From: Mesodorylaimus sp. YZB2_4
Taxonomy: Eukaryota; Nematoda; Enoplea; Dorylaimida; Dorylaimidae
Reading direction: 5' to 3'
Assembly (NCBI GenBank): GCA_030248295.1
Contig: JASANH010000846.1
Span: forward strand, 1-64,000
DNA: 64,000 nt
This document shows positions 32,430-44,915 of this stretch, piece after piece. How positions within the stretch are numbered: position 1 is the stretch's first letter; each line of letters begins with the position of its first letter. Below the pieces are notes generated by a model. The model was not told the origin of the DNA, searched no databases, and worked only from the letters and a program-made list of their open reading frames with translations. Position numbers and translations under genes: made by a program.

Positions 32430-32936
32430 TCGATCGGTCTGCAACAATGGCCGGAAGTTGCCACTGAGATCGAGCAGCGAGGTCGGGAGGCCATTGAGTA
32501 CCAGAAGGACTTTGTGCAACTCTACGATCGTCTCATCCGCATCCCCGATTACCAAATGGCCCGCCAAAACCGTCGATCACTATCTCAAGTCGGAAGCCGA
32601 ATATGGTCGTGTGTTGTACGCTTCGTTGAAGTCGATCAAGGGACCCGAAAAATACCAGGAAACGACATCCACTACACCCCCGGCGTAAGAAAAGCCCAGG
32701 CCTACGCTATACATTCAGAAACCAGCTGCTGTGGGATCGCCAGTCAGTACGAGCTCTCTAGTCGGCACGTCGTCCTCTTCGGGCAGTCCACAAACGTCAG
32801 TTTCGGTCCGGCAACTAGAACCATCGATCAGGCAAAGGCCGCCGTCAGAGCCTTCCATCAGGCAGAAACCACCGCCCGCGGAAGTACTGAAATCGAAGTG
32901 ATAGGACGTGACTTGGATGTGTTTGTGTGTCTGATG
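32430..32936 (+). pseudogene. Broken coding fragment, family unknown
   Basis: Three protein-like pieces lie in different frames: one with EIEQRGREAIEYQKDFVQLY and RIPDYQMA, one with VDHYLKSEAEYGRVLYASLK and IKGPEKYQETTS, and a Ser/Pro-rich end (PSIRQRPPSEPSIRQKPPPA) closing in TGA at about 32900. Together they look like the end of one protein interrupted by frameshifts, without splice signals at the breaks. I do not recognise it. Confidence 0.4.
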
Positions 32937-33605
32937 TGAATGATGTGCAGTGTGCCACCGCGCCATGCTTGGATGATCGAGTGATGCAGAGATCTTGGAC
33001 GGAGAGCGTTCGCGCAACTCTATATGTTCACTGACGGAACCTCAGACAGCATCCGCAACATGCGTGACCCACGTCGAACAGGATGTTTACGTGCTATTCT
33101 TCGAGGTATACCATAGCCATATGGTGACTACGTGTCTGAAAGAAAGTGAAGACACCTTCCTTGTCTTAGATTATTTGCTCTCATATCTATGTTGCTCACA
33201 TTTTTCTCCGTATAGATGTGTCATCCTGACAGACCCTAGTAAATGTGGCTTTGCTACGGTCTAGCGCCCCAGCGGCCATAAATAGTGAGAGGTCGAAGCT
33301 ATGTGCTGCAGCGCCTGTGTTTGTCTCCTTCTTGGCTGGGGACCGAGCCGCACATGCCGCAACGCCTGCGGTTCAGAACAAATTGACGATGGCCTTAAAA
33401 CCTCTCTTCAATCATTTAAGTGCGCTTTGGGAATATGTTCGCTGGAGACAATTTTCTGGCAGCGTCCCAAAATGCCACAAGGCGCGCGACGATCCAGGCC
33501 TGATCCTCTAGCGGAATGAGATCACAATCGCAATAAGACTACTCAGCTGCGCAGGTCTTAACCAAATGGTGCGATGGGACCTTTTATCGATTTAAGTAGC
33601 ATGGA

Positions 33606-34028
33606 TTGAGATATACTGTTGGTGCCACCTTCTTGCTTCTGAAGCTCTTGCAGCATGCGCACATCGTCCTAATCTCTTTCATCTCCACTGTTGCCGAACT
33701 CACCTTATTCGCCTCCAGTAGCCGCACGTGGCTTGTGTTCTTGGTTTCAGGGCTGTTTCTCCAACTTGATCAACCCGTGCATCAAGTCCCTGATTGCCAA
33801 GCTGGTCGAGCCTGACGAAGTGGGCAAGTCATTCACTGCCTTCGGCCTGGCTACCAACATTGCCCTGATGTGCCTCGGGAGTCTACACCACTGCCTATGC
33901 CCACACTCTGCACTTTTTCCCCCCGGCTTCGTCTTCCTTGTCGGATCGAGTCTGGTCATCGTCACTTCTCTTCCCCGTCCCATTTCTATGAATGCACATG
34001 GACTACCACAAACATCACAACTCCAGGT
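33606..34028 (+). pseudogene. Fragment of an MFS transporter, SLC46-like
   Basis: An exon of hydrophobic helices (about 33610-33750) is followed by an acceptor (TTGGTTTCAG) and the segment GCFSNLINPCIKSLIAKLVE then PDEVGKSFTAFGLA. This resembles the cytoplasmic loop and following helices of SLC46/folate-type major facilitator transporters. The continuation reads VYTTAYAHTLHFF in one frame and GFVFLVGSSLVIVTSLP in another. Two small indels, one in a G run near 33878 and one in the T/C run near 33915, would restore continuity. Only the C-terminal third is present. Confidence 0.45.
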
Positions 34029-34829
34029 GGGTGTGCTGTATGAAAGCTGGCCAGCAGAGAACTGATCAGTGAAGATGATGTGCCAATGAGTGCGCATGAT
34101 GCCGCGAACTTGGCTGAAGACCCCTCATACTTTACCTTCTCCTTTGCGCTCTCTCCTGCGCCAGTCGATTTTTTTACCGACATATCCGCACAAGCGCATG
34201 TGATTTCGATGCAACTGCGATGAGCCATAACCTTTAGCGAAACAAAGCGCTGACCAAAAGACTGTCATTACAAATGGGATTCGCTGATAAATCTACACGT
34301 AATCTTGAACACCAAACCCACCCCCTCCCCCCCCAAAAAAAAGCAAAACTGAATCTTCTGCAACGTCTCCTGATTCATTCTTTGTTTTCGCCGCCACAAA
34401 AATTTGTCGACTGTCTGCTGTTAGGGTGGAGGGGTATCGTTTCTGAAAGAGTCCGTTTTCCCCTCCGTCCAGCCCTGGTAAAACACTCATTTCTCCAGTC
34501 TTCCCAAAACGGATTCAGATGAAGCAAGAAAGACTCGTGAAGGGAGCGGAGGAGAACAAAGAAACACTTTACATTGACAGGGTACTGGTGACGTGTATTG
34601 TAGCCAAGTCCACAGGTCCTAGAGTACTGAATATTCGAAGCTTTGCCGATATGCAGATTTCCAAAGGGCAGGTAGTTATAATGAGATATCCTCCTGTGTT
34701 CTCCTTAATCCATCATCGCCCAAACCTCTGCCGTAGTCGCTACCATTTCCCACCTCCACGATGTGCTTTAAATTGATCGCGACGCACAGAGAGCGCACTC
34801 CAACCAAGGTCTGATAAAACTGCATCAAA

Positions 34830-34868
34830 CGGCTTGGACCAGTCGTTGAGAATGGTCCAAGCCGTATG
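34830..34868. repeat. Perfect 13-bp-stem hairpin
   Basis: ACGGCTTGGACCA and its exact complement TGGTCCAAGCCGT flank an 11-nt loop. The position is intergenic. No U-run follows, so a terminator role is not supported. Confidence 0.8.
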
Positions 34869-34879
34869 AAAATAATGGG

Positions 34880-35080
34880 CGCCACTGGCAGCCGATAGGC
34901 CACTGCGCAGCCAATGAGCGCGTATCGGCAGCCAATGCACCCACAGCCGCCAGAAACCAGCTCGTCATACGAGTGGTCGTCATTCACTCTGGCCAATGGA
35001 CAGCCAATTAGCGTCATTAGGCAGCCAATGGGCCCATTGGGCAGCTAATAGGCCACATTGGGCAGCTAATGCACCACTTC
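34880..35080. repeat. Cluster of GGCAGCCAAT / GGCAGCTAAT motifs
   Basis: About nine variants of CAGCCAAT, CAGCTAAT or the inverted CATTGGGC are packed into 200 bp. The phrase ATACGAGTGGTC recurs at about 34968 and 35105. It may be a degenerate minisatellite. CCAAT boxes bind NF-Y, but there is no adjacent gene start. Confidence 0.6.
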
Positions 35081-35408
35081 TGCCGCCAGAGAACGCCTTG
35101 TGGATACGAGTGGTCATTATCCATTGAGGTAACTTACCTGCCTAGTTGGACTTACACCCTGGCCCTTGAGCAGGAGCACAGCAACAACGATGCAGCAAAG
35201 TGACAATCCTGTCTGGACAAAAGTCGACATGCCCATTTTCGTCCCATACCATAACATGCAGAGATATAGCAGCCAAGAACAAAACCGATCCAGAGAGAAT
35301 AGTGTCAGCAGAAACGAGTGATTACACATCAGCCCTTAGCACAAGAACAGCATGTTAGTTATATCACAAAACAGAACCAAAACCTAAAATCATGGTCATA
35401 CAAAGCAA

Positions 35409-35720
35409 CACAGCATCGACCGATACCGATCAGGCCGAACTGATCCGCCGATCCAATGTGTGGATTGGATCCCCCGATCCGATCCGACTGCTGGATTGGA
35501 AACTGAAATTTTTTACGGTATAGCATACCATGATAAAAACCTTAAAATCCCGCTTTTTTTCTGTCAAATCAGCATTTAATCTCGTTTTAGGCGCTGGTTA
35601 GCTCTTATATGTCCTTTGGAGTGTTTGACATTCCGACATTAGTTTTTTGAAGCGGATGGGCCGGATTAGATCAGGATTGCGATCGGGATCCAGGCGTAGG
35701 GTCGGATCAGTCGATGCTGG
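35409..35720. mobile_element. Small TIR element (MITE-like), about 0.31 kb
   Basis: The left end CAGCATCGACCGATACCGAT mirrors the right end (CAGCATCGACTGATCCGACC on the other strand). Both sub-terminal zones are dense in CCGATC/GGATCC blocks, and the centre is AT-rich. No coding sequence. A target duplication is not clear. Confidence 0.6.
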
Positions 35721-35793
35721 AAAGCAAAAAATAGAATAGGAACGTCAAACACGGTTATTGATCGATTCGCTCATCGCCCTCTTATCATAGCTG

Positions 35794-38700
35794 CTATGAG
35801 AATGCTAAATGTGCCATTGAACCAGCCGGCGTTCCTCCCGGGGTAGTCGACAGACTGTTGCACGTGATTTCACATTCATCGATCAATTGTAGCAATTCGT
35901 TTGGCGTCGGTCCTTGCAACGCTGAGGCGCCCGGGCGCTCACGATTGGCCAAGTGCATGTCCAATCCCGTTGATAGATCCCACATCTAAAAAGAACGAGT
36001 GACCTCAAACAGAGTAAGCCGAGGTACAACGCACACGAAAGGTCTCAGAATCCCGCAGCCCCACAATGCCACAGGTCATTTAATTCCTACTGTAATGAGC
36101 GTGGGTTCCCTATCTGCACCATCAGTGCAATGGTTCAGGAACTGGTCTGCCTCTCCCAGGTCAGGGCCAGGTTTGGTTTGCAGGCATCGGATGGTAACCA
36201 GTACCGTATCAAGTTCCAGGTTTGAATTGCACTCCAGGCTTTGGGTCCGGGACCATCAAAACCTCCCTCACGGCCGACACGTGCGGCTACTCTCCAAATT
36301 CTGAGTCTAAACGGCCCGTGCGCGTTGTTCATGAATAAATCATACTGAGGTATCGTGGACTGCGTTGGTTCGTTCCTGTGGCTCACGCCATCTATTGGCT
36401 TGTAGTGCACCCAAGGACAGGCCAAAGATTTTACTACCTGAATCGAGCCATTGGAATGTCCAGTGAATAAATACCGACGCGGCCTAGCGCCCATCCGACT
36501 TGAGCCCTCGCACTCGTGCACCAAGTAGGCCGTGATGCTGCTTCCGTCCACCGACTTCACTATACAAATCCTAAAAATGCATATCATATACGGATTGGCC
36601 CAAAGTCATCTTTCCACACCATTACCTTTCTCCATTCGAAGCCAGTCTTACAAACAATTGATCAGTTTCTGGAACGATTCTCTGCACAAATACTTGATCC
36701 CCATCTTGATCTCCAAAAGGCCCAACATCGTCAACAAAGGAGCCCGAATTCGCCCACGAACCATAATTCTCAGCCGCCTCCAATGTCAACACTTTGAATG
36801 ATGCCAGCGGTGTGCTGCCAGGCTGAGTGCTGATCATGCCCCGAAATCGAGTTACCGTCCACGTTCGCACATGGTTATACTCCGAACACACTGAAAAAAT
36901 AAGAAGCACTTCGACTAGAAACCCTGACAAATTTCACCCCAGAAAACACAAACTGCGTTTTACACAGCCAAATATTACACTCACCAGAAATAAGATGATT
37001 GGTCGTCAATGCCACATTGGTTATTGGAGCCCGATGAACAGCGAAAGTTTGAAACAATTGCGGACTATGGCCCACTGTTTCCGGATGCTGAACTATAACA
37101 CGAACGGTACCAGCGCTCGTTCCATACGCAATTTCGATCCAATTTCCACACAGACTCGACTTTGGTGTCAGATAAACGCTAATCGATGTTACGGCGTCCC
37201 CGGATGGATCACGATACAATTCTGATACCAACAGATCATTGTCCTTCATTCGCAAAGGAAATTTTTGCATATCTAAAACAGCGAGAACGGCAATAATCAT
37301 GGACTGACGGCCACAAACAAACGATATTACCAATGTAGTATATCGATCCATTCGTACATCCTAATAATAAGAACGAGCCAGCCGTGTCATAGCTACTGAT
37401 CGGCACCAAAACATCCTGCGCTTGCCAATTTCCAGTCATTCCGTGCCAAATGCCCACTTTGCCAGTCTTGCTCAACGCCACCAACTGCCCACCGATAAAG
37501 AACAGAGTATCGACGGGTACCGACAGCGTGAATACGCCCAGCTGATTGCTCATGCCTTCTTCATTTACCGCAAAAAGATTGATCGTTTGATTTGATAATG
37601 CTAGCGCCAAAAGCTTTTCCACCGTCGGTTGCCCTCCGCTAGGCCCAGCGCCTGGTCCACCGCCGCCAGAACCAGGACCCCCTGATTTAGCATTCAGTGC
37701 TATGTGCCGTACAGCAGCGGGTAGGCGATGACTGACGTAGGCCAATTGCCAGCCCACACTATCTTTCATACTGAAACACAACGAATTCGAACCGACCAAC
37801 AAGTAAGGCGGAAACACTGCTTACCGATAACACGCAACATAGTGACTGTAGGCCACGGTAATCCAGTTATGATGACCGCGTATCATTTGCACGCGGTACG
37901 GATCCACAAACATTTCTAGAACGATACAGGTGAAAGCAGAGAACAAACCACACATACGTATCTTTCGCGAACACCCCCGACACACACAGCTGATGCTCAC
38001 CTTGTTGATATTTCAACGCATTCGACAATTCTTGCTTGAAAATACGAGTCAGATCAGTCGAGCCACGGCTTCGATGGGTAGGTTTCCAATGTTTCAAATC
38101 AGCGCTACTAGCTCGATTATGACCACGAGAGGCCGCATAGGACGGTCGAGTTCCAGTTGACGATTGAACTGTGCTTACAGTCGAATGATAAGTCGACGAA
38201 ATTGAGTGCGAATGAGACGACGGAACTGAAACTGCCGACTGATTCTGCCCCGCCGCCGCTGCTGTCGCGTAAGGCACTTGGAACTTGGCTTCCATACTTG
38301 GTAAACGAGCATTGATCGCTGACACGGTCGCACCAGTTGAAGTCGACGCCAGCCGACCCCCATTTCCAGAACCAGCGCCGCCTTGATGATAGTTACACGC
38401 ATTGAATGAAGGCAATATCGGTGGTTCGGAAAGATTGCGACTGTGAGTCGAAACGGCCACACTGACCGCGTTTCCGGTTGAATTTCGAATGCTCGCTGCC
38501 GATGGGCCAGCATTTGAATTTGAATTCGTGGGATTCACCGCTCGATGAGAAACATTCGAAGATGCAGAACTTCCGTGAATGGTAGCCGGTGCCGACTGGC
38601 ATGAAATTGGAAATGCAGGCGGCGGCAAATAGCCGTGAAATAGAACGTCCCCACAAGCGCATTGATCCAATTCAGTGCATAGTACCAATCGTTTTACTAC

Positions 38701-40005
38701 AATAGAAAATTGTTGAAACACATGAAAAATCAGCGAAAAATTCATACCCAATGGAGTAAGGCCATAATATTGCGCTTCGTGCTTCAACGCCGCGATGTTG
38801 ACATCACTGAAAAAGAGAGCATCACAAAACGATAATTATTCTACAATTGTGCAGTGGAAAACTAGAATCCAATTATGATTAGTGCATTGTCGACTGCGTG
38901 CAACAACCAGGAAACAGAAAGTGGTAAAAAAGGCAACTACCGTAAGTCCCCACTTTACCTAATCGTACCTTAGGTCTATCTGCCTTGTCCGTAAATAACT
39001 TAATACTTGTTGAAACAAATGAGGATCTCGGTCGATAAATATCTAAAATAAACCCATTTGCACCGAAGCCCTGGCAGGAAAGATGGATGTAGATTCGTTT
39101 ACCGCGCCATTTTCGTCCCGTAACGTCGGAATGCGGCCGCTTAATAAACTAAAAGCAAAAAATCGTTGTGTTTAGAAAGCAAACAAATGGCCAAGGTATC
39201 AATCATGCTGAATTATTTCGGAGTACCCTAAACGTAGGGGCGATTCCTCGATATTGAGCAACATTTTCAGAACAGAGAAAGAAACCTCTAAAGTGGACGG
39301 AGAGGATCTATTGATCGCTCTTTTCCTATCCAGCACCTGTCATCTAAACTTGGAAAGAAAACGGAAAGCCTAACATCGGGATTTCAAAAGAGATTAGGAT
39401 CATGTTGGGCCTTACTCGGGCCACCTAGGTAAGAGCAGTAGGCCATTTTGAAATCTAGGTCCGTAAAGAACTTTTTGCATTTGCTAAATTGGGCCTTCGT
39501 GGGATGTTTCTCAACTCCCTGAACGTTCCTCAAAAAAGTTGCACCTGTCATGTTCCAAAACAAGTTCTGCTATTCTAGTCTTGCTTACGAAAATTCGGAA
39601 AGAAAGGCGGCAAAAAATTCATTTTCTTGCAGCTATCTATCAAGTTTAGAAATTTACACCAGCAAGACCAGAATGTCATCAAAGAAAAGCGCCATCAAAG
39701 AACCTAGTGGGGACATTCGCGAAGTATTCTATATACATTGCACCACAGTACATTATACCTACCCCTAGGCCGGCAAGTAACACTGGCACATGCTGTACGG
39801 TGCTCAAATTCAAAAAGGAGAATACAACACCCACCCATTCACATTTGCCCTACATAGGTTTAACCAATAACAGAATCTTATCGTGGTCATTGAGGCCTGC
39901 TTACCTCGTGAAAAATGAATCCGCTATCCAAGTTAGGGTTTGTTTCGAAGTTGTAAATTTGGAGCCGCCAACATTCAAATGAACAATAGCATCCGCTGGA
40001 TTCAT
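35794..40005 (-). CDS. KCTD3: KCTD3/SHKBP1-family BTB-WD40 protein
   Basis: The gene reads on the minus strand from ATG 40003-40005 ([20 protein letters not shown]) to TAG 35794-35796 in about eleven exons. The first four exons give a T1-type BTB domain ([50 protein letters not shown]). The next gives [20 protein letters not shown], a family hallmark. A Ser/Ala/Asn/Gly-rich insert of about 200 residues follows (about 37980-38640). WD40-type repeats come after it, starting [15 protein letters not shown], with [15 protein letters not shown] and [12 protein letters not shown], then [20 protein letters not shown]. It ends shortly after GSIQMWDLSTG, lacking the long C-terminal tail of vertebrate KCTD3. 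Vertebrate KCTD3 binds HCN channels; a cullin-3 adaptor role is possible for the BTB family. Neither is shown here. Confidence 0.93.
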
Positions 40006-41381
40006 GACGTCACTTCCCGTCCTTTCTCTTTCGTCCTATACAACAGGGAACAGAAAAGAGAAATTACTGAATCTGAATCAGCTGACTAACGGAAAAGGAT
40101 TCACAATTGTCAGCATGGGCCCAAACGAGCACCCGGATGCCAAAATACAAATCGTTACGGAAAACTAAATATGCTCAAGCGTCTCACGATCGATCTGCGC
40201 GGAAAAGTAGGCCAAACAACCACCTCACGAATAATCCAGGCACGACCGAGCGAGTTTTCACGAATCGCCTTCACCGTCCTTCCTTTTTCTGCCTACTACC
40301 TGCGCCCGTGGCCCTCGTCGTGTCCAGTTCTTGGCACTGACAGCTGCAACTCATCACACATTTCTTGCTAGTTGACTTCAAAAGCGCGGGAATTCAAATT
40401 TACAAGACCGCCTTGGACAAAATTTGATTCAGTAAATAACATTATTTCCAACTGGGTGGAAACGTATTAGGTAAAATGAAATACTTGTATACTTACTACG
40501 TCGGCATTTATTGAATCGGAATCCATCCCGCTGTTTGAATAATAGTAGCCCTGGAATGGGTCGAGTTCGACTGATTGTGAGCTAGGAGGAAAGATTCAGC
40601 TAATGAGACACGACACAATCGACACCCGAGAGAGAACTAGACCACGGAGGTCTGCACCGTGCCCACCTCGTGTCTACTTTTGTTTGCATTTCTCCTATCA
40701 CCCGACATAACTGTATACATTCTATCTAGGGGACTGTCCCAAGGCATCCGGTTTCTGACAGGTTCAAACTAGTCTCTATTGTGACAACCCAGGGTGGCAG
40801 CCAGATGGATAGAGCTTTTCACGAACCACAAATTGCTTATAGTTAGTTCCACTGACTGATTACAGGCGGCGAAGGTTCAACGAAGAAGAGACCAGTACCC
40901 GCCAGTCAGATCAGCCTAGGAGAAAGTTTACTTTGGCAGACGATAAGGCAAGGTTCTGCAGCTGTCCTTATGTCCTCGCATGTGCTCGTTTGCTTATTGT
41001 AGTCTTACAGATAATGTTATCTTTAGTACACAGCGCAGTATAGACTCTGATAGAACCTCCTGTCCCCCCCCACGTTTTGTGCAGGCAGTGTTGAAGGGTG
41101 GTCGTAGGGAGGCCATACTGCACATGTAAGGATCCAGAAGATCCCAACTGGGTACCAGGACACACAGGACTGAGAAAGCGGACGAGGGCGGGCCAACCGG
41201 AACTTTGTTGGCAATGTCTCCCACGCACACGCCCACAAGAGTGCAACTAGTTATAAGGTTTTCAGCCAGTCACAATCGAGTCAACATGCCCGACATTGGC
41301 ATTGCTGTTAGTGACGGCAAAAACGGAGAGACAACACCAATAAAGATAAATGGGGGCAAAGAAAGGTAAGCTAATTGAAGA
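40006..41381. other. Upstream region of the KCTD3 gene
   Basis: No coding exon is supported. The 5' UTR and promoter of the minus-strand KCTD3 gene should lie at the left edge. No repeat with clear ends was found before the solo LTR. Confidence 0.45.
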
Positions 41382-41565
41382 TGCAGTGATAACGTGATTT
41401 CACTTATTCATTTCACTCAGTTTACTTATGACTGGTTCTACTCATGCCTTCAATCTTTAGTGTCTGGTCTCGTCGTGTGTGCCTAGATGTGGACTAACTA
41501 GGCAGTCTTGTCCCGGGTCGCCGTCTAGTAAAGATGCTTAGCGCGTGGCGGGTGTACATACTACA
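41382..41565 (+). repeat. Solo LTR, same family as 5823-5996
   Basis: It begins TGCAGTGATAACGTGA and ends CATACTACA, colinear with the LTR at 5823-5996 over its full length. The bases AAGA stand directly on both sides, consistent with a 4-bp target-site duplication. No internal retroelement sequence adjoins it, so it is a solo LTR left by recombination. Confidence 0.8.
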
Positions 41566-41939
41566 AAGACTTTGATAATGGAGTTTTATGGGAATGACCG
41601 TTTCAGCAAAACGGCACCATTGTCACGATTCCCAGTCTGGGATTACGGATCATCTTCGACCCTATTCCAAGATTATACAGCTTCATGGGGGCAGATTTAG
41701 GGTATGCGATATGGGCTCTTTGTCCTAACTCGTATTAATGAAAGGCTACAGTCAGGCTTGTACAGAGACGGGTTGACTTGCAGAAGAGTCTTGCCAGTCT
41801 GTATTTCTTGGTGACTGCTGCACGGCTTCTTTAGATATTGTTCCTGTACATCTGTAGTTTCACCGCTGGATGTATTATGTAACGCATCATGGTTGTATTT
41901 CATGGAGTAAATATACGGGGCGTCCTTGCTTTCCAGCAC

Positions 41940-42130
41940 GTACTCGCAATGCGTCTGGGTCCATATTACTGGAGGCATTGACCAGAGGAGCTTTTGTACC
42001 ACGCCAAAAATCCAAGGCAGCTAACTAGGTCTTCGACCGAGTCCATGTCTGAAACACCGCCCTGACCAGTGACGCTCTCAGCTGCCAGCTCCGTGCAGAA
42101 TATCTAGCCTTTACATACTGTCACCTCATG
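41940..42130. repeat. Second copy of the dispersed repeat at 19930-20800
   Basis: It matches the left flank (TATTACTGGAGG, GGAGCTTTTG, ACCACGCC) and then the right flank (CTCCGTGCAGA) of the copy near 20 kb, without the TIR element in between. It gives the ancestral empty site of that insertion. Confidence 0.65.
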
Positions 42131-42877
42131 ATCTCGTTCCCATATTTTAAATACACACAAATGTATTATAACGAGCACCTATGACGACCTACTGTATGCA
42201 CGCGCTATACTGTGCCATAACACTGCAGCAGCATCAGACGTCATAAAACACTCATCAGAGGTAATTTAAAAAATGGGATCCTCAGCATTGTAGCCTGCTA
42301 GAAACTTGACCCTGAGGGGGCGTAGTGCCACTGCTAGACGTATGAACTTGATGCAGCCTAGCTCGTTTTGGCACGCGTCAAGTCACGTAGCTATCTCTGC
42401 AGCACAATACGCCGGGGTAGCTGCATCGAAATGGGCGCCTACTGCAACAGGCTTGATACTCTAAGTACATTGCCTTGCAACCGCGGAGAGCGGACGGTCT
42501 CAAAAACGCCCACCCCCTGGTCGTCTCGTAGGAGCCAGACATCAACTCGACGGGTTTCTCCTAGTGTGGAGAGTGTATGGATCAGCCGATGAAGGCTTGC
42601 CAGTACACTGATCCGTGTATGAAGCAGCCCTACACAAGCATTCCCACAGGCCAAAGTCACCTCTCAGCAAGTGGCCCCACAGGCGCAAGTTCTTTGAAAC
42701 CCGACACACGGAAGGCAAAAACGTACTGTTCTCAGCGAGGGTTCGACTCGCAGTTGGGCGCACGTGTCCCCTCAACCTGGAGTGCATACAGAATCTGAGT
42801 CTGATGACATGATAAAATGATTTCTTCCTCATCTAAAACATTATCCCAAAGAAAATATTTCCAACGGCACTCTTTCA
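42131..42877. other. Intergenic, no feature recognised
   Basis: No exon or repeat could be supported. The 3' UTR of the USP gene should lie at the right edge. Confidence 0.45.
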
Positions 42878-44915
42878 TCACATTGCATTATCACCGGTTC
42901 GTGCGCTGGCGTCTAGGCGAACAGTTTCGTACATGACGAGCAGTAATTCGTCCTGTAAAAAGTAAGGTAAAAAAACTCGAGAAATTCTCAACTCGTAACT
43001 TACCCGTCCAAGCGGCACGGTTTTGGTTCGACTCCGAGAGCTTTGAGCATTTCGGTTGCTTCGACAGCATCGACAGCTTTCAGTCCTCGTATGTTTCCCA
43101 GGTGGTCATGAGGGCACATGTAAGGGGACATGTCGGGCCCGGGCACCACATCGAGCAAGCTGCTGCTTCTCACGGACTGAACAATCCTTCGAAGCCAATC
43201 GGTCGGAAGCCACATGATGCGAGAACCTGGTAAGTGGGAGTTGCAAGAACGTGAGAGCAAATGGAGAAAAACTTACTGGCACGAACTTTCAAGGCCATCA
43301 GAATACGATGTACACGATCATCTTCCACGGTTTTGTCTCCGTCTTGCAGTGGAGCATGCACACTGGTTTGAGAACCCATTTCACGAAGATCGATACCCTC
43401 AGGGATCGCCGGGATCGTCGGATTGTGCTCAACATCTCGCTGCCTCTCGTAGACCAGCAGGTAAGCGCCCTTGGCGTCATCGAAATTGTCTGCCAGAAAA
43501 TCACTGTAGCCTCTGCTGCTTTATGCTGCTCCACTCTACTAACTCACTTTCGGTGAACTCGAAGCGGGACACAACGTCGTCGTCAAAAGTGTACCATTGA
43601 CCGTCCGGCGGGACACGTATGCGGGCGAAGTAGTGACCATAATCAGCACGGCCTCGGTGGATGAGAATAGCGGTCAGATTGTAGCAGCACCCTTGCTCGC
43701 CCCATTCTTCCACGAGCTCCTTGGTCAAAAAAGGGCGCAGGTCCAGAACGGAGGAAAACGATACAGCATGATCCAGCTTTTTGCGTTCTTGTGTAGCCCT
43801 GGAACGATGCTTTTGTTACCGATGTATGAATGACCGCATCTTTCGTTACCTGTCGTAAAAGTATCGATGCAGGTGCAAGTTGAGGAATCGCGGTAGATCG
43901 ATCACTTGGAGGCGCTTGTCAGCTACTCGACGTTGAGAGCAGCGCTCGCAGGCGTAATCGTCGATCTGTTCGGCCTATATTGGCAACAAACGAATCGCGA
44001 ATCCCGCACAGTACAGTGTGTCTAACGAACCGACTTACAGCAAAGTACTTCTTCAGGCTGTCGTTGACGTTCTCCATCTCGTTCGTCTGCAGTCCGAAGC
44101 CAGAATGTTTTTCTTCACTCTTCGATTCCCCTTTGCATGTACCACACCTGAGCAAGAATCATACAGAAACCCAACTGACAAAACCGTGATTGGCTTACGT
44201 GACAATCGACTGGCATCGTCCAGTGAACAGGCCTTGCAGTTTCTCTTCGCCCTTTCGTTCGGCGATTACTTTGTCGACCCCTTCGAGAAACAGCATCGAG
44301 AACTCTTGAACGTCGTGTTGCCTCGTCACGTCCACTCCAACCGTCTGAACTAGCTCGCGCGGACTCGCGTACTGTTTGCGTGTGGATTGCAATTGACCCA
44401 TCAGCTTTCGCAACGCTTCCACGACGTCATACTGCCGTTCTTGTTCAACCTGATCAGTGGTAGCGGGTCGGCGCCATGCGTACAGGATTCGACGAACCGG
44501 CAAGAGATGGAAGAGAGTCTGCAAAAGGATACATTTTATGAGCGCTATGTCGAAAGCGTCAATGTTAGCATGTACCTGGAGATAAGAATTCATGTAGCAC
44601 GTATTGCCTAAGTTCTCCAGACCAGCCGGTATCTGAAAAAGACTCTGAAATCGCAGAGCTTCTCCGTTTGATCCGCGAACTTACGCTTTCTTCGGACTTC
44701 AACTTCGACGCTTCCGTCTGCTCTTTCCGTTCCGCCGGACTGTCCAGATGGCACAGGCAGAAGGGGTCGTATTCTCGATTTTTGGGGCAGTCACCGAGAC
44801 CACAAGGGTTGATCAAGCCCAGCGCTTGACGAAAAGACGTTTCATCGAGCCGTGCAGGTTCTTGTTGAGGAGTTATGGCGGCATCACGTTTCGCATGGCT
44901 GGAACCAAGGACCAT
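42878..44915 (-). CDS. USP48: USP48-like ubiquitin-specific protease
   Basis: A cysteine protease that removes ubiquitin. Minus-strand exons run in order. An N-terminal exon (INPCGLGDCPKN, DPFCLCHL) recalls the Cys-containing start of USP48. The catalytic Cys box is GLENLGNTCYMNSYLQ, and the QHDVQEFSMLFLEG motif follows. A zinc-finger-like region has CGTCKG and CERCSQRR. The His box is LTAILIHRGRADYGHYFARI with DGQWYTFDDD. All catalytic positions (Cys, His, Asp) are present. Further exons (about 42990-43380) resemble a DUSP-type region (WLPTDWLRRIV, PYMCPHDHLGNIRGLKAVDA), and the protein stops at TGA 42878-42880 after DELLLVMYETVRL. It is shorter than vertebrate USP48, which continues with more DUSP and ubiquitin-like sequence. 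The start at MVLGSSHAKRD is the first Met that fits; a further upstream exon cannot be excluded. Confidence 0.85.
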
